A stretch of 64,000 nt of DNA, taken from assembly GCA_012274445.1 (NCBI GenBank), contig JAAROD010000026.1, positions 186,001 through 250,000 on the forward strand, given 5' to 3'. The translations under genes were made by a program, and so were the position numbers. Position 1 is the first letter of the stretch. Every line of letters starts with the position of its first letter. Below are positions 1-9,780 of the stretch, piece after piece. This DNA is from Sclerotiophoma versabilis. Lineage: Eukaryota > Ascomycota > Dothideomycetes > Pleosporales > Didymellaceae. The notes below the pieces were generated by a model. The model was not told the origin of the DNA. It saw only the letters and a list, made by a program, of their open reading frames with translations, and searched no databases.

Positions 1-1781
1 TGTACTCCTACTGTATCTAGAATTGCTGCTATTAGAAACAGACTATAAATAACTTAAATTTGTAACCTACTGCAAACGCTGGTAGTGCAGAGCATTTTAG
101 ATCTAGTAGCAATTTTACTAGGTCTGCGATTCATAGTAATAATTAATTTTAATTTCTAAGTATTATACGCTACTAAGTCTCTCTGCACTGTACGTAGAGA
201 GCAGAAAGATAAAGAGCTAAGCAACACTCTCTATAACTGTATTAGTTGTACTTACTACTTAAAAGGATATTTAAAGTATTCTACTATAGTATAAACAACA
301 GCAAGAAAAAATCTAAGAATACATCACAGCCGATGTTCGCTAGAGATACTAACTGTTAGGACTCAGCTCCGGCCCACTGGGCTAAGACGACCAAAAGGTA
401 TCAATGTTTACTCAGATGAGCGAACAGACCCGAACAGTACTCATAATGTCAGCTGACAGCCAGTAGCCTGACACTAACTAGTCAGAATTTCTAGCTCATA
501 GAAGTTCTTCTGCGCTAGTGTTAAGTAAGTGCCTATTGCAGCGCACCTTTAATTTCTCAATGGATTCAAGCTTAAGCCAATGTTTTAGCTACTGCCTACG
601 TATTCTGGCTTAATTCCAGCACGCGATTTTCTAGGAAGAATGCCATTTCCCTACTCCTCTGTCTTCACTTGCCTTATTCATTTACTCTCTTCCTCTCTTT
701 TCTATGCAAGGAGAAAGAACAGCCCTCTTTGAATTTCTTACTACTCATAGCATAATATCTGCAAAGGTTACAAAGCTTATGCCTAAGAGTACACTCTTGC
801 AGGTCCCTGTAGAGATACGTTGTGAAATATATCACTACCCCCTCTCAGACCAAGAAAGCAGCAGGTATAGAGGCTTGAAAGGAAGCAGGTGCAGCAGAAG
901 CTTGATTACTTCAGTCTTTATGTACACAGTAGTAAACATAACTATTCTTGTTAAGGAATTGCAACTCTAAAGCTGGGTGACGCGTGGGGGCGAGGTGGCC
1001 GGAATGTATACCCGGCTGGAAACTATACAGCCGAGCTTATATAGCCGAGTTCATGCTAGTCTTAATGCAGCACTAAGCGTACCCTTCTCAAAGTGGACGG
1101 TGTAACGTAGTAAGGTGCATGCAAAGGGTTCTCCAACGAAAGTGGAACATGAGTCAACCAGTCAGATTTTAGTAGTGTCATCGAAGCAGGGTAGGCCATG
1201 TCGCCCTCAACGGCTTTTTGTCGCTATGACGCTTTGATAGCAGTGGGCGCTGCTTCGAAAATCTAGCTAGCTAGCTGTTAGGTGTCTTCAGCAGACTTCC
1301 AAATCTTACATCCTGCACTGGTTCTAGACATTGGAATACTCACTATTATCGTGTTATTAACCTACCATTGTCAGGAGCCAGCTCTGGCCAGCTACGCTAA
1401 GACAACCCAAAAGATGAGCGATACTCGCTCAGTTGCGAGTTTCTAAGCTAGGGCAGTACTTATTCACATAGTCAGAGGTGGCCACGTTCTCGGAATCGTC
1501 AGTCAAAGGCATGACAGCCATGTCTAGGAACGCGCCGTCCTCCGGCCTGCTTAGCTGCTTAGCAGTATACTGCTCGGTCGATCGGCACAATGATCAACCG
1601 CAGGGTCTGGCTCTGAGTCACCAAATATGTTATGTACATGGTCCTGAGATCATCTCCCATATAAGTGGATAGCACTACTGAGCCCTTCGAAAGCTCAAAA
1701 TCGTTGCTATTGTCCTCCTTAAATCCCATCGGCTGACTGCACTCGCGAATCCACTTCTACAAATACCACTCCGCGACCACA
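1..1781. other. AT-rich gene-poor region with degenerate repeats
   Basis: No intact gene is supported here. The first 300 bases are TA-rich and stop-dense, as expected of RIP-mutated repeats. An 88-codon frame at 704-970 contains the phrase LLQVPVEIRCEIY, which resembles the start of fungal F-box-like proteins (LLxLPxEIRxxIY), but nothing after it extends the family, so it is at most a fragment. Two short related stretches (about 365-415 and 1373-1420) share a block of the form CAGCTCYGGCC...GCTAAGACRAC and may be degenerate copies of one repeat. Confidence 0.5.
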
Positions 1782-2979
1782 ATGACAGACGTAGAGAATG
1801 CGCTGTCTGTAGCAGGACGAGGGGAGTTGAGGCGCTTCCTGGCGGTTACGGAAGATCCATACATTAACGCAATCCCTAAAGTCGAACTTCACGTCCACAT
1901 AGAAGGAATTATAAGTGCAGATCTAACATGGAAGTTCTCGCAACGAAATGGACAAGCAATAATCAACCCTCGAACTGGTCAAGCTTTCTCTTCACTTGAT
2001 GAACTACGAGACTCCCACGACACCTTGAAGCCGCGCGCTGGGAACCGCATGGACAACAATGAAGAGACTCTGTCCTTTTTTGAGGCCTATTACGGAGGTT
2101 TTGAGGTACTCAAAACGCAGCAAGACTACCATGATCTTGCTATGGACTATTATGAACATGCTGCAGCGATCAACGTGCGATATGCTGAGATCTTCTTTGA
2201 TCCGCAAGGACATACACGCGTTGGTACGACTTGGGAGACGATGATGGAGGGTTTTCGAGATGCGCAGCGGAAAGCTGAGCTAGACCTCAACGTAAGTCCG
2301 TTGCCTTCCTCTAGAAATGTATTCTGCTCATAGCGCACTGTAGGTAAAATCTGCTTGGATCATGTGCTTCCTTCGCGACGAATCACTACAGTCCGCAATG
2401 GAACATTATGATGCAGCACTGAAATATCGCGATATGATAGTGGGAATTGGTCTCGACTCGAACGAAGTCGACAGACCACCATCGCTATTTGATGAAGTCT
2501 TCGTCCGAGCAAAGAATGATGGCTTTCGCCTTACAGCTCACTGCGACGTTGGCAAGTCTTATCCTCTCGAACATATTCATCAGGTGGCATCGAGTATCGC
2601 AGGCACAGGCGCGGACAGAATTGATCACGGACTGAATGCTGCCGGCGACGAAAAGCTCGTCAACTTGATCAAGGAGAAGGAGCTCGGAATGACAATCTGC
2701 CCTTGGTCGTATCTTCGCCATCAACCACTGGACGAGGTGTTCGAGCGCATTCGAGCTCTCTTTGACGCCGGCGTTATGATCACGATTGCGAGCGACGACC
2801 CGGCGTTTATGGAGGATACATGGGCGCTAGAAAACCTGCTCGTGGTGAAGAGATACTGCCGCTTTACAAATTTGGAGATACAAAGGTTGGCAGAAAACGG
2901 AATAAAGATGTGCTGGGCTTCTGAAGTCGCGAAAAGGCACATGTTGCAGGAGCTGTACAGTATTGATCCAGGGACATAG
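1782..2979 (+). CDS. Adenosine/adenine deaminase-like metal-dependent hydrolase
   Basis: Amidohydrolase-fold purine deaminase expected to remove the 6-amino group of adenine, adenosine or a related N6-substituted purine in the cytosol. Two exons (1782-2291, 2344-2979) flank a 52-nt phase-0 intron starting GTAAGT and ending TAG, giving about 381 residues, a usual length for the family. Visible metal/catalytic motifs are HVHIEG (His37, His39), RIDHG (His265) and SDDPAF (Asp321, Asp322). The place where classical adenosine deaminases have HAGE, with the proton-donor Glu, reads AHCDVGK (about 235-241). The CPWSYLRH stretch stands where adenine deaminases have a CPxSN motif. The fold is clear; these two departures make the substrate uncertain, and adenine deaminase (Aah1-like), adenosine deaminase and a cytokinin-type deaminase all remain possible. 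It stands alone between repeat-rich stretches. Confidence 0.82.
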
Positions 2980-3247
2980 AGACTCCCGTGGCATTGATCT
3001 ACTTGACATGGATTTATGAGATCAGCAAGACGATCGTAAGTGGTTTGGAAAGTGGTAATGCCGTGGCCATGGTACTTCGAAGGTCCATCCGTGGCAATAA
3101 AGAGGATGTTGGGTTATGTGTGTCCAAGGTACACAGACTGTAAACGCGGAATTGCTGCAATAGAGCTCTTCTATTACTTTAGGATACAACTATTTTTATA
3201 TTCTACATCTTATTTATATATAGATATAGTAGAAAAAACTGCAAAAA
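2980..3247. other. Intergenic, turns AT-rich
   Basis: This is the 3' flank of the deaminase gene. No convincing frame is seen. It becomes AT-rich toward the 5S-like copy at 3248. Confidence 0.4.
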
Positions 3248-3362
3248 AACATACAACAGCGGGTATTCGCTAGTGGTCACCGACTACTACTACGCCGGTA
3301 CATTGCTTAAATAGGGCTGAGCGAACGGGAAGCCTTGTTTTCAACGTCCTATGGTCGTATAT
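3248..3362 (-). pseudogene. 5S rRNA-like copy with internal deletion (minus strand)
   Basis: Read on the minus strand this stretch begins TACGACCATAGG, continues AAAACAAGGCTTCCCGTTCG and ends GCTGTTGTATGT before a T-run, the recognisable frame of fungal 5S rRNA. It matches the copy at 53314-53432 almost base for base but lacks several bases in the 3'-domain helix region (GTAGTAGTCGGTGACC here, against a longer TTAGTAGTTAGGTGGGTGACC there). The deletion removes part of a conserved arm, so this is probably a 5S pseudogene. The box A/IE/C promoter region is mostly retained. Confidence 0.75.
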
Positions 3363-3964
3363 GATAATCTCCCAGTTTTCTGTATTATTATACCTATACA
3401 CATTTACACTTGACTAGCTTGACTAGCGCTTAGAATGGAACAGGTAGATATATAGAACAGTCCAATTTTATAGGGAAATGATCAGGCTTCTGTGTGTTAC
3501 ATAATTGAATAATGATAATAGGCTTTGCTTATAGTTGTTTCGGAGCTTAACAAGCTCTGCCTCCTGTTGTGGTGTTAAGTTTCGGCGTGCTATACTTTCC
3601 TCCTCTCTTGAACGCGTTCCACCCCCGCCTACTTGCGCGTCAACGTTGACCGCACAACACCATGCTTTTCTGCTAGTTCAGACACCGGAATCTCCTATTC
3701 AGATACAAAAGTATCATACTCTGTAAGCGCTCCTTCTGATCCCATCGCGTTGTGTTGTTGTAGTGTTGAGAAGATACACGCACTGAGTGCACGGACACGG
3801 TACAATTGCGATGCTTCTTCAGGGATCAAAATCAAGTTTAGCGTCCTTAGGTTGGACCAGTCCGACGCGCCGACAAGGAATCAACAACACATGAAACACA
3901 CAGTAGCCTGATCGACTTCTTGTCCTCTTACTCTTGAACACAGCTGCCGCAGTAATCTGCAAAC
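3363..3964. other. Intergenic, no supported gene
   Basis: Roughly 600 bases between the 5S-like copy and the next coding frame. Short frames of 60-90 codons exist, but none has recognisable motifs or splice partners. Confidence 0.4.
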
Positions 3965-4447
3965 ATGTCCTATAACCCAGAGAGAAGACTATCGACAGGC
4001 GGACTCCCACCAATCAGAGTCAGTGAGCAATGTGTCATTGAAAAAGCCCCAAGCCACCACAACCCCAGCGTACCCTGCTATACCGCCTGGATGTGCAAAG
4101 AAATAGTGAAAGTTCCGGAGGGATGGTTGGCTTCCGATTTCACCATCGCAAACGAACGCCCTCAGCGCTCTTTCCAAATCTACGACACAACGCCCCAAGC
4201 TGCCAACCCAGATCACCTCCAGACTTTGGCTGATAAGTTCCAGACAGAGTTGTGTAAAGATCATAGAGTAGGTGGCCGTGATCAGACCGCTCGCATAGAT
4301 GTCTGGGCCAAGCTGTTAGCTGCTGACGCGTCTGAGGAGACAAAAATTAACACATGCAAGGCGCATATCCTGGCTGAGATTGCTGCGCGAGAGACTTTAG
4401 GAGACAACACCTTTTACGTCTCTGAACTCTGTAGCTATAACCAATAG
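3965..4447 (+). CDS. Hypothetical protein, 160 aa
   Basis: Single-exon frame of 160 codons that I do not recognise. The composition is protein-like, soluble and without membrane segments: an N-terminal part with the phrase VPEGWLASDFTIANE and a helical C-terminal half with alternating charges and the phrase KAHILAEIAARETLGD. It has no signal peptide and no Cys/His cluster. It lies at the edge of the AT-rich block that starts just downstream, and its base composition is clearly less AT-rich than that block, which argues for a maintained gene. It could also be a surviving piece of a larger gene. Confidence 0.45.
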   Translation: MSYNPERRLSTGGLPPIRVSEQCVIEKAPSHHNPSVPCYTAWMCKEIVKVPEGWLASDFTIANERPQRSFQIYDTTPQAANPDHLQTLADKFQTELCKDHRVGGRDQTARIDVWAKLLAADASEETKINTCKAHILAEIAARETLGDNTFYVSELCSYNQ

Positions 4448-6747
4448 AAGAGATTCTTTTTTATTATAGATTGGCCAGAAGAATCTTAGAATAAAGATAA
4501 AGGGGGTTTCCTTACTGTGTATTAGGATTGTTACTTAAGTTATTAGGGAATGTTAGAAGGACCAGAAACACGCACAAGGCGCTATACCCTTAAGGATCTT
4601 AGCACGTTGTTAGAGGACTTAACTAATTTCTTTAAGCTGTTTTGCCTTTGTTGTTGCCTAATACTCTAAACACAGCTGTTACTTCTATTCTAGGTGCAAA
4701 GAAGAAACACCTAATATACATTCTGTCGTGGTAGAAGGTAAGCATCTTAGACGTCCCTAAGATGCTCCCGCACAGAGCACATAAACAATACAAGAGCACG
4801 TGACTCTACCTTGTTACACGCCCTAAGCGCAGAAGAAACTATACTCTAATACTCTTAAGTATATAAGTTACTCTTATCTAGTCTTACAAGAGATTAGTAA
4901 TATAAATATTAATTACCTAAATATACACTCTTAAGCTCCTCTTTTCCTCTATAATTATAAGCCTAGCGCCTTAAAATACTATTTTAATACACTCTCTATA
5001 ATTAAGGATTAAGAGAGCCTCTATTTAGCTACTCTACTTAACTAAACTTCTTATAAAATTTAGAACCTCTAAAAAGTATATAATATTAGATTTATATACT
5101 CTCTCTATAGTACTTATAAGTATCTTACCTATATAATAGCTGCTCTAAGAGTATATAGACTAGCTGAACTAGTATATATAGCTTTAGATAAACTTAGAAA
5201 TCTATAATATCTAGAAGCTTATTAACCTAGACTTATAAAATACTCTAAATATAATAGGAACCTAGCTAAAAGCTTCTACTATTATAGAAATAACTAAAAA
5301 GCTAGTAATACGCACTATAACTAAGAGGTACCTATTACCTACTAATAACTAGATCTAAAACACCTATAAAGATACTATAAGTAGATATTAGTTAATTATA
5401 GAAAATTAGGCTAAAAAGTCTAATTTAATTAAAATTATCTAGAACTAGGTTAACACTATAGTATTAAAAGAGATTATAATACCTACTATAATAATACTTC
5501 TAGACATAGGCAGAGGAGTATCTCTATAGAAGATAATATACTTTCTAAAGACTAAGATAGCTCTAATTAATAGTAATACTATAGATTGTGTTAGAGTAGA
5601 GTACTATACCTACTTAACTATAGGCTAGTAAATAGGTTTAGTCTCTACTTTTCTTATTAGGCTTCTAGCTACTTAACTAGAAGAGATAGCCTATAGGCAT
5701 GTATAATTTAATAGAAGTGCACAGAGTAGCGCTATAAAATAAGCCCTAAAATATTTAATTTAGTCTAGTATTAACTAAGTTTTAGAGGGTACCTAGTAAA
5801 TTGCTAGGTAAGGGTTAGGTACTAGCAATGTTAGTAAATAGAAGTAATAATACCTCTTACAGCTTAGTAGTTATAGAAATCTTTTATATTATAGATTTAT
5901 AGGTTGTAGTAGAAGCTTTCTAGACTAACTAGAATTGTAAAATTTAGTTAAGGTTTAATTAAGTAATTAAGGTTATAATAGAGACCTAGTAGGGTAACCT
6001 AACCTCTACCTATTTACTAGCCTAACCTTAGCTAAAGAAGAGAGAACGGGTCTATTTCTTTATAGAAAATCTTAGAATATAGAGAGTAATAAAAAAACTT
6101 AATTAGGTAAAGGCTAGATTATTTTTTATTTCTAAATAAATTAGCCTAGTTAACTATTAACTAGAGCTACCTAGAGATATAAAGATCTATTTAGTATTCT
6201 ATATTTTATTATTAGAACCTACTAACCTAAGAATACTAATCTAGAAAGACCTCTACTACTAAGCTAATAGTAATATTAAGTAGAAAGTAAAAAGAATAAT
6301 AATAAATTAGGAAACTAAGAAAGGTAACGTAGATTATTACTAAGCCGGCTATATTACTAAAGTAGCTACTTTCTCTTAGTATAACTACCTTTTACCCTAA
6401 CACAGCATGCCTTAATAATAATAACTTTAGAATACTACTAGAGAAGGTAGAATTATCCTTACTTTCTAGGCCTTCTATACTAGCTAATTTTATAGTATCT
6501 ATAGTGCTACTAGAGTGTTAAACGTACCTTATTAGCAGGTCTCTAATTACCTTTATAATATTACGTTTTAACTAGACGTACGCGCTAATTACTAGAAACT
6601 TACTATACTAAAGGAGTAGATAATTGTTTAGTATATAGTTAACCTTAATTTATAAGAATTTACGCTCTAGCTATATAAGGTAGTAGATATAGCTAATAAG
6701 ATACTTAGTGTGTGTAGTAAAGAGCCTGTTAGTAAACTATAGGCTAG
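4448..6747. mobile_element. RIP-like AT-rich block, presumed dead transposon
   Basis: About 2.3 kb dominated by TA, CTA and TAG words, with stops in all six frames so dense that no frame of 60 codons exists. This is the signature expected of repeat-induced point mutation (CpA to TpA) acting on a duplicated element. It directly abuts the LTR-like segment at 6748. I could not recognise the original element class from residual protein phrases. Confidence 0.6.
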
Positions 6748-7246
6748 TGTTGAAGTTGTACTTTCAAGCAAAGCTCGTAAGCACTATTCGTATTGGTTCT
6801 CAGGGATGAGCGCTGGTACAGGAAGGTCCGTAAGGGTTGGGGTTATTGCCTAGTGAAACACCGTGGCAATAGAGGGTAACAATGAGTAGTATAGAGTAGA
6901 CTATCTAGCTCGAGAGTTGGGGTCGAGATTCCAAAGACAAACTTGATTGACTAAGTTGAACACGAACCATAAGGGTTGTGTTCCTACTGACTATATACTT
7001 GCTATGGGGTAATGCTCGTTGACGAGCGACTAGGGTCAGTCCAATGAAATACATAGCGTTGCTCGTTGACGAGCGATAACATACGATGCTCGTTGACGAG
7101 CAAGTCACGTGTGTCATGCTCGTTGACGAGCATGTCACGTGACCGTACAAAGGGAGATCCTTCCTGACTCCGCCCCTGGTTCATGGGTGAGGGCTGTGGT
7201 TGGCTACTTAATCACTGTGCCGCTTCGTCCGCACAGGATCGTAACA
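6748..7246. mobile_element. LTR-like segment (possible solo or remnant LTR)
   Basis: A 499-bp segment of ordinary base composition set between AT-rich sequence on both sides. It begins TGTTGAAG and ends GATCGTAACA, i.e. TG...CA with short inverted ends TGTT/AACA, as LTRs do. The flanking pentamers differ (GCTAG and ATTAT), so no target-site duplication supports a clean solo LTR; it may be one LTR of the degraded element on its left. It contains four copies of a 14-bp hairpin (separate entry). The short minus-strand frames inside it come from reading through these repeats and are not supported as genes. Confidence 0.45.
7014..7131. repeat. Four copies of a perfect 14-bp hairpin GCTCGTTGACGAGC
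   Basis: Identical copies at 7014-7027, 7061-7074, 7088-7101 and 7118-7131. Each is an inverted repeat of six bases (GCTCGT / ACGAGC) around a TG spacer. The last two copies alternate with GTCACGTG, a palindromic E-box-like octamer core, at about 7105 and 7134. This is direct sequence observation; the function (protein binding, hairpin formation, LTR regulation) is unknown. Confidence 0.9.
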
Positions 7247-7692
7247 ATTATATAAGAACTAAATAGAGCTAACTATATATTAATTAGAGGCTTAAGGCAG
7301 AAATTATATAATAATAGCTATATATACTACGTAGCGCGTATATAGAGCTAGGACCTAGCCTATAATATATTAAATATTAAATACTAAATATTAATACTAA
7401 ATATATATATATAAGTTTAAGACCTATTTCTAATATTCTAACTATAAATAAATATATATATATATATAGGTAGGTAGGTATTAATATAAAGATATAGATA
7501 TAGCTTAATAGTACCTAGTCTAGTCTAGGTAAATATAATATTAATAGCTAGCTAGCTACCTACTATACTTCTAAGGTAATAGCTTTTATAATTATATACT
7601 TCTAAAAGATAGTATGTCTAAATAGATAATACATATATTAATAGATAGTAAACTACCTATTGCCTGTACTGCATGGGATGGTTGGTGGTGGT
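7247..7692. other. AT-rich stretch, no gene
   Basis: TA-dominated sequence like the block left of the LTR-like segment, with runs of TATATA near 7400-7470. No frame is supported. Confidence 0.5.
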
Positions 7693-7760
7693 CTACGCTA
7701 TGATTGGTATTCTACGCTATGATTGGTATTCTACGCTATGGATGGTATTCTACGCTATGC
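7693..7760 (+). repeat. 19-bp tandem repeat, about 3.6 copies
   Basis: The unit CTACGCTATGATTGGTATT starts at 7693, 7712, 7731 (with one change, GATGG) and 7750 (partial). It sits at the boundary between the AT-rich block and the GC-rich DOT1 gene, in the DOT1 3' flank. Confidence 0.85.
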
Positions 7761-7993
7761 TATGCCATGTCATGTTATGCTGTGTCCAAGTCTAGCACTT
7801 GAATGCGCGCGTACTCGGTCTTCTTGCGCTCGGGTTCTCTTGCAGTTTCTTCCATCTGCAGGTAACCCCCAACTCGACCTCGTTACCTCGGGATGTACTA
7901 CGTCAAACACGTCATGTACTACTTCCACCACGTGATACTATGTGATACCGTGATACCGTGATAGTCCACGACACTGTAACACTACGTCAACGA

Positions 7994-9658
7994 CTACCGT
8001 GCCTTGGTCGCGATGAAATACTCGACGCTCTCGCCAGCCCAGGAGACGCAATCAGTGCCAGACTCAAAGCGCTCCTCGTCGAACAGGCCGGCGATGCTCT
8101 GCTCGTTGCGGACGCCCTTGGTCAGGCCGCCGCCAAACGACTCGAGACTAACAACTTTGCAGCCAATCTTCAGGTCGAGGAACTTCTGCAGCAGGGCGTT
8201 GTTGAGCTCCTCGCCAAAGACTTTGTTGTTGACGAGGACGACGTCGGCGCGGGCGAGCACGGTGTTGATGGCGGGCGTGTCGAGGAAGGAGCCCGTGAGC
8301 AGGTGCATGGCGCCGATGTTGAGGTTCCACAGGCGGGCGCGGGCGCGCAGCTCGGCGGCCTGCTTGAGGCCTAGAGAGGCGGCGAGGTCCATGATTTCGA
8401 TCCCCCAGCTCTCGGCGCCGGTCTGCAGGGCCGACTGCAGGACGACGTTGCCGACGCCGGAGCCTAGGTCGACGAAGACGTGGGATGAGTTTAGGCCTGT
8501 CTGGGAGAAGATGCGGTGCACGAAGATGGGCAGCAGCTCGCCGTAGGTGGTTTCTTTGCCTTTGACTTTGCGCAGCTTGTGCGACAGCGGGGAGACGATG
8601 CGGGCGTACGTCTGCTGGGTCATGTGCTTGACGAGGGACAGCGGGATGGCGTGCATCGAGTCCATTTTGGAGGCGATGGTGCCGTCTGCTAGCTTGCTGC
8701 GGACCAGCTTGTTGAAGCGGATCAGCTCCAGCTGGTAGTCGGCAAAGGTGCCGCTGGCGGCTGCGCGCTTCAGTTTGCGCACTGGGCCGGTGACGTCGGA
8801 GGAGAGTTCCAGCGAGAGATCCGGGGGCAGGTAGTGGGTTATTATCTCCTCGATGGTGAACTGGATGTCGCCGAGCGGGTTGTATTCGGACGGGTCGGTG
8901 GGGACCTTGGCTTCGAACGACTCGGGCGGGAGCGGGCTGGGGTACTGCAGTTCGAGGTTGGGGTGCTTGTTGGGGCCCGGCCAGGCGGGCTTGTAGTTTT
9001 TTGCGAAGTCGCCGCGCGTCATGAGCAGGCCGTGTGTGAGGGCGCCTCTCCGCGCGCGGTCGCCTTTGCTGGCCGAGGTCCCGTTTGTGTGGGTGTTTGT
9101 GTGGGTGTTTGTCTGCCCGTCCGTCTGCCCGTCCGTCTGCCCGTTGGTGTGGGTGTTTGTGTGAGTATTTGTGTGAGTATTTGTGTGAGCATTTGTGTGA
9201 GTATTTGTGTGAGCATTTGTGTGAGTATCTGCCTGCCCATCCACCGAGTGCCGCCGTATGCGTATGCGGCGGTTCATGTCGGGCTCCAGCTGGCGGTTGT
9301 TGCCCGAGGGCTCGATGCTGCTGCTCTTCAGCCGCTTGCTCGCCCCCCCGACGGCCAGCCTGTCCGGCTCGTCCTCGCTCGACTCGTCGCTGCTCGCCCA
9401 CAGCGGCGGCGTGCTGGGCGTGACCTTGCGCTTGCGCATGTTGGCGACGGCGGGCGACTCGCGCGCGGCGGGGCGTGGGCGTTGCGCCGCCGACGACGCG
9501 GAGAGCTGGTAGCGGTTCGCTGCCGGGGCGGTCGCACGCGGGCGCGCCGCACTGCTGCTGCTGCTGCTGCCGCGCGAGAGCGGCGGGGCGGGCGGGGCGA
9601 CCTTCTTGAGGATGGTGACGGTGCGCGTCTTGATCTTGGGCTTGCTGGGCTCGAACAT
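7994..9658 (-). CDS. DOT1: Histone H3-K79 methyltransferase DOT1
   Basis: Nuclear SAM-dependent methyltransferase that modifies Lys79 of histone H3 in nucleosomes. The single exon encodes 554 residues from an ATG at 9656-9658. The C-terminal half is the DOT1 fold: TYGELLPIF, then SAM motif I VFVDLGSGVGNVVLQ (Asp397-Gly403 region), a downstream acidic stretch GIEIMDLA, and the DOT1 signature VLVNNKVF (Asn477/Asn478), ending YFIATKAR. The N-terminal third is basic, Ser/Pro-rich and probably disordered, fitting a nucleosome/DNA-binding tail. It contains a 4-residue repeat (Thr-His-Thr-Asn type) encoded by a 12-bp minisatellite. The GC-rich sequence leaves long overlapping frames open on both strands (up to 602 codons); I regard these as shadows. 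The identity is secure; the repeat length probably varies among strains. Confidence 0.95.
   Translation of the reverse strand: MFEPSKPKIKTRTVTILKKVAPPAPPLSRGSSSSSSAARPRATAPAANRYQLSASSAAQRPRPAARESPAVANMRKRKVTPSTPPLWASSDESSEDEPDRLAVGGASKRLKSSSIEPSGNNRQLEPDMNRRIRIRRHSVDGQADTHTNAHTNTHTNAHTNTHTNTHTNTHTNGQTDGQTDGQTNTHTNTHTNGTSASKGDRARRGALTHGLLMTRGDFAKNYKPAWPGPNKHPNLELQYPSPLPPESFEAKVPTDPSEYNPLGDIQFTIEEIITHYLPPDLSLELSSDVTGPVRKLKRAAASGTFADYQLELIRFNKLVRSKLADGTIASKMDSMHAIPLSLVKHMTQQTYARIVSPLSHKLRKVKGKETTYGELLPIFVHRIFSQTGLNSSHVFVDLGSGVGNVVLQSALQTGAESWGIEIMDLAASLGLKQAAELRARARLWNLNIGAMHLLTGSFLDTPAINTVLARADVVLVNNKVFGEELNNALLQKFLDLKIGCKVVSLESFGGGLTKGVRNEQSIAGLFDEERFESGTDCVSWAGESVEYFIATKAR
9085..9232 (-). repeat. 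12-bp coding minisatellite inside DOT1
   Basis: On the plus strand the unit is close to TTTGTGTGAGTA, with a central block of CCGTCTGCC-type variants. Because the period is a multiple of three it stays in frame and encodes alternating Thr-His-Thr-Asn, and Gly-Gln-Thr-Asp in the middle. Such repeats expand and contract by slippage without breaking the gene. Confidence 0.9.
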
Positions 9659-9702
9659 GGCGGGCTAGCGAGGCTGGCTGCACTCGGGCGTCTGCGTGGA
9701 TG

Positions 9703-9780
9703 CGAGTCGTATGCTTGCCGTATGCTGGCCGTATGCTGGCCGTATGCTTGCCGTATGCGAGTCGTATGCGGGTGCGAGTC
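9703..9780. repeat. 12-bp tandem repeat in the DOT1 5' flank
   Basis: Several copies of a unit close to CGTATGCTGGCC, with variants CGTATGCTTGCC and CGTATGCGAGT, lie 45-120 bp upstream of the DOT1 start codon, in the expected 5'UTR/promoter. The unit differs from the coding minisatellite. The period of 12 leaves minus- and plus-strand frames open, so short frames here should be disregarded. Confidence 0.8.

Noticed and set aside
704..970. 88-codon frame with an F-box-like phrase
   Set aside because: Only about 15 residues match the motif and the rest is unrelated. At most a fragment in repeat-rich DNA.
6905..7184. Two short minus-strand frames with repeated LVNEH
   Set aside because: They are translations of the hairpin repeats inside the LTR-like segment, not protein repeats under selection.
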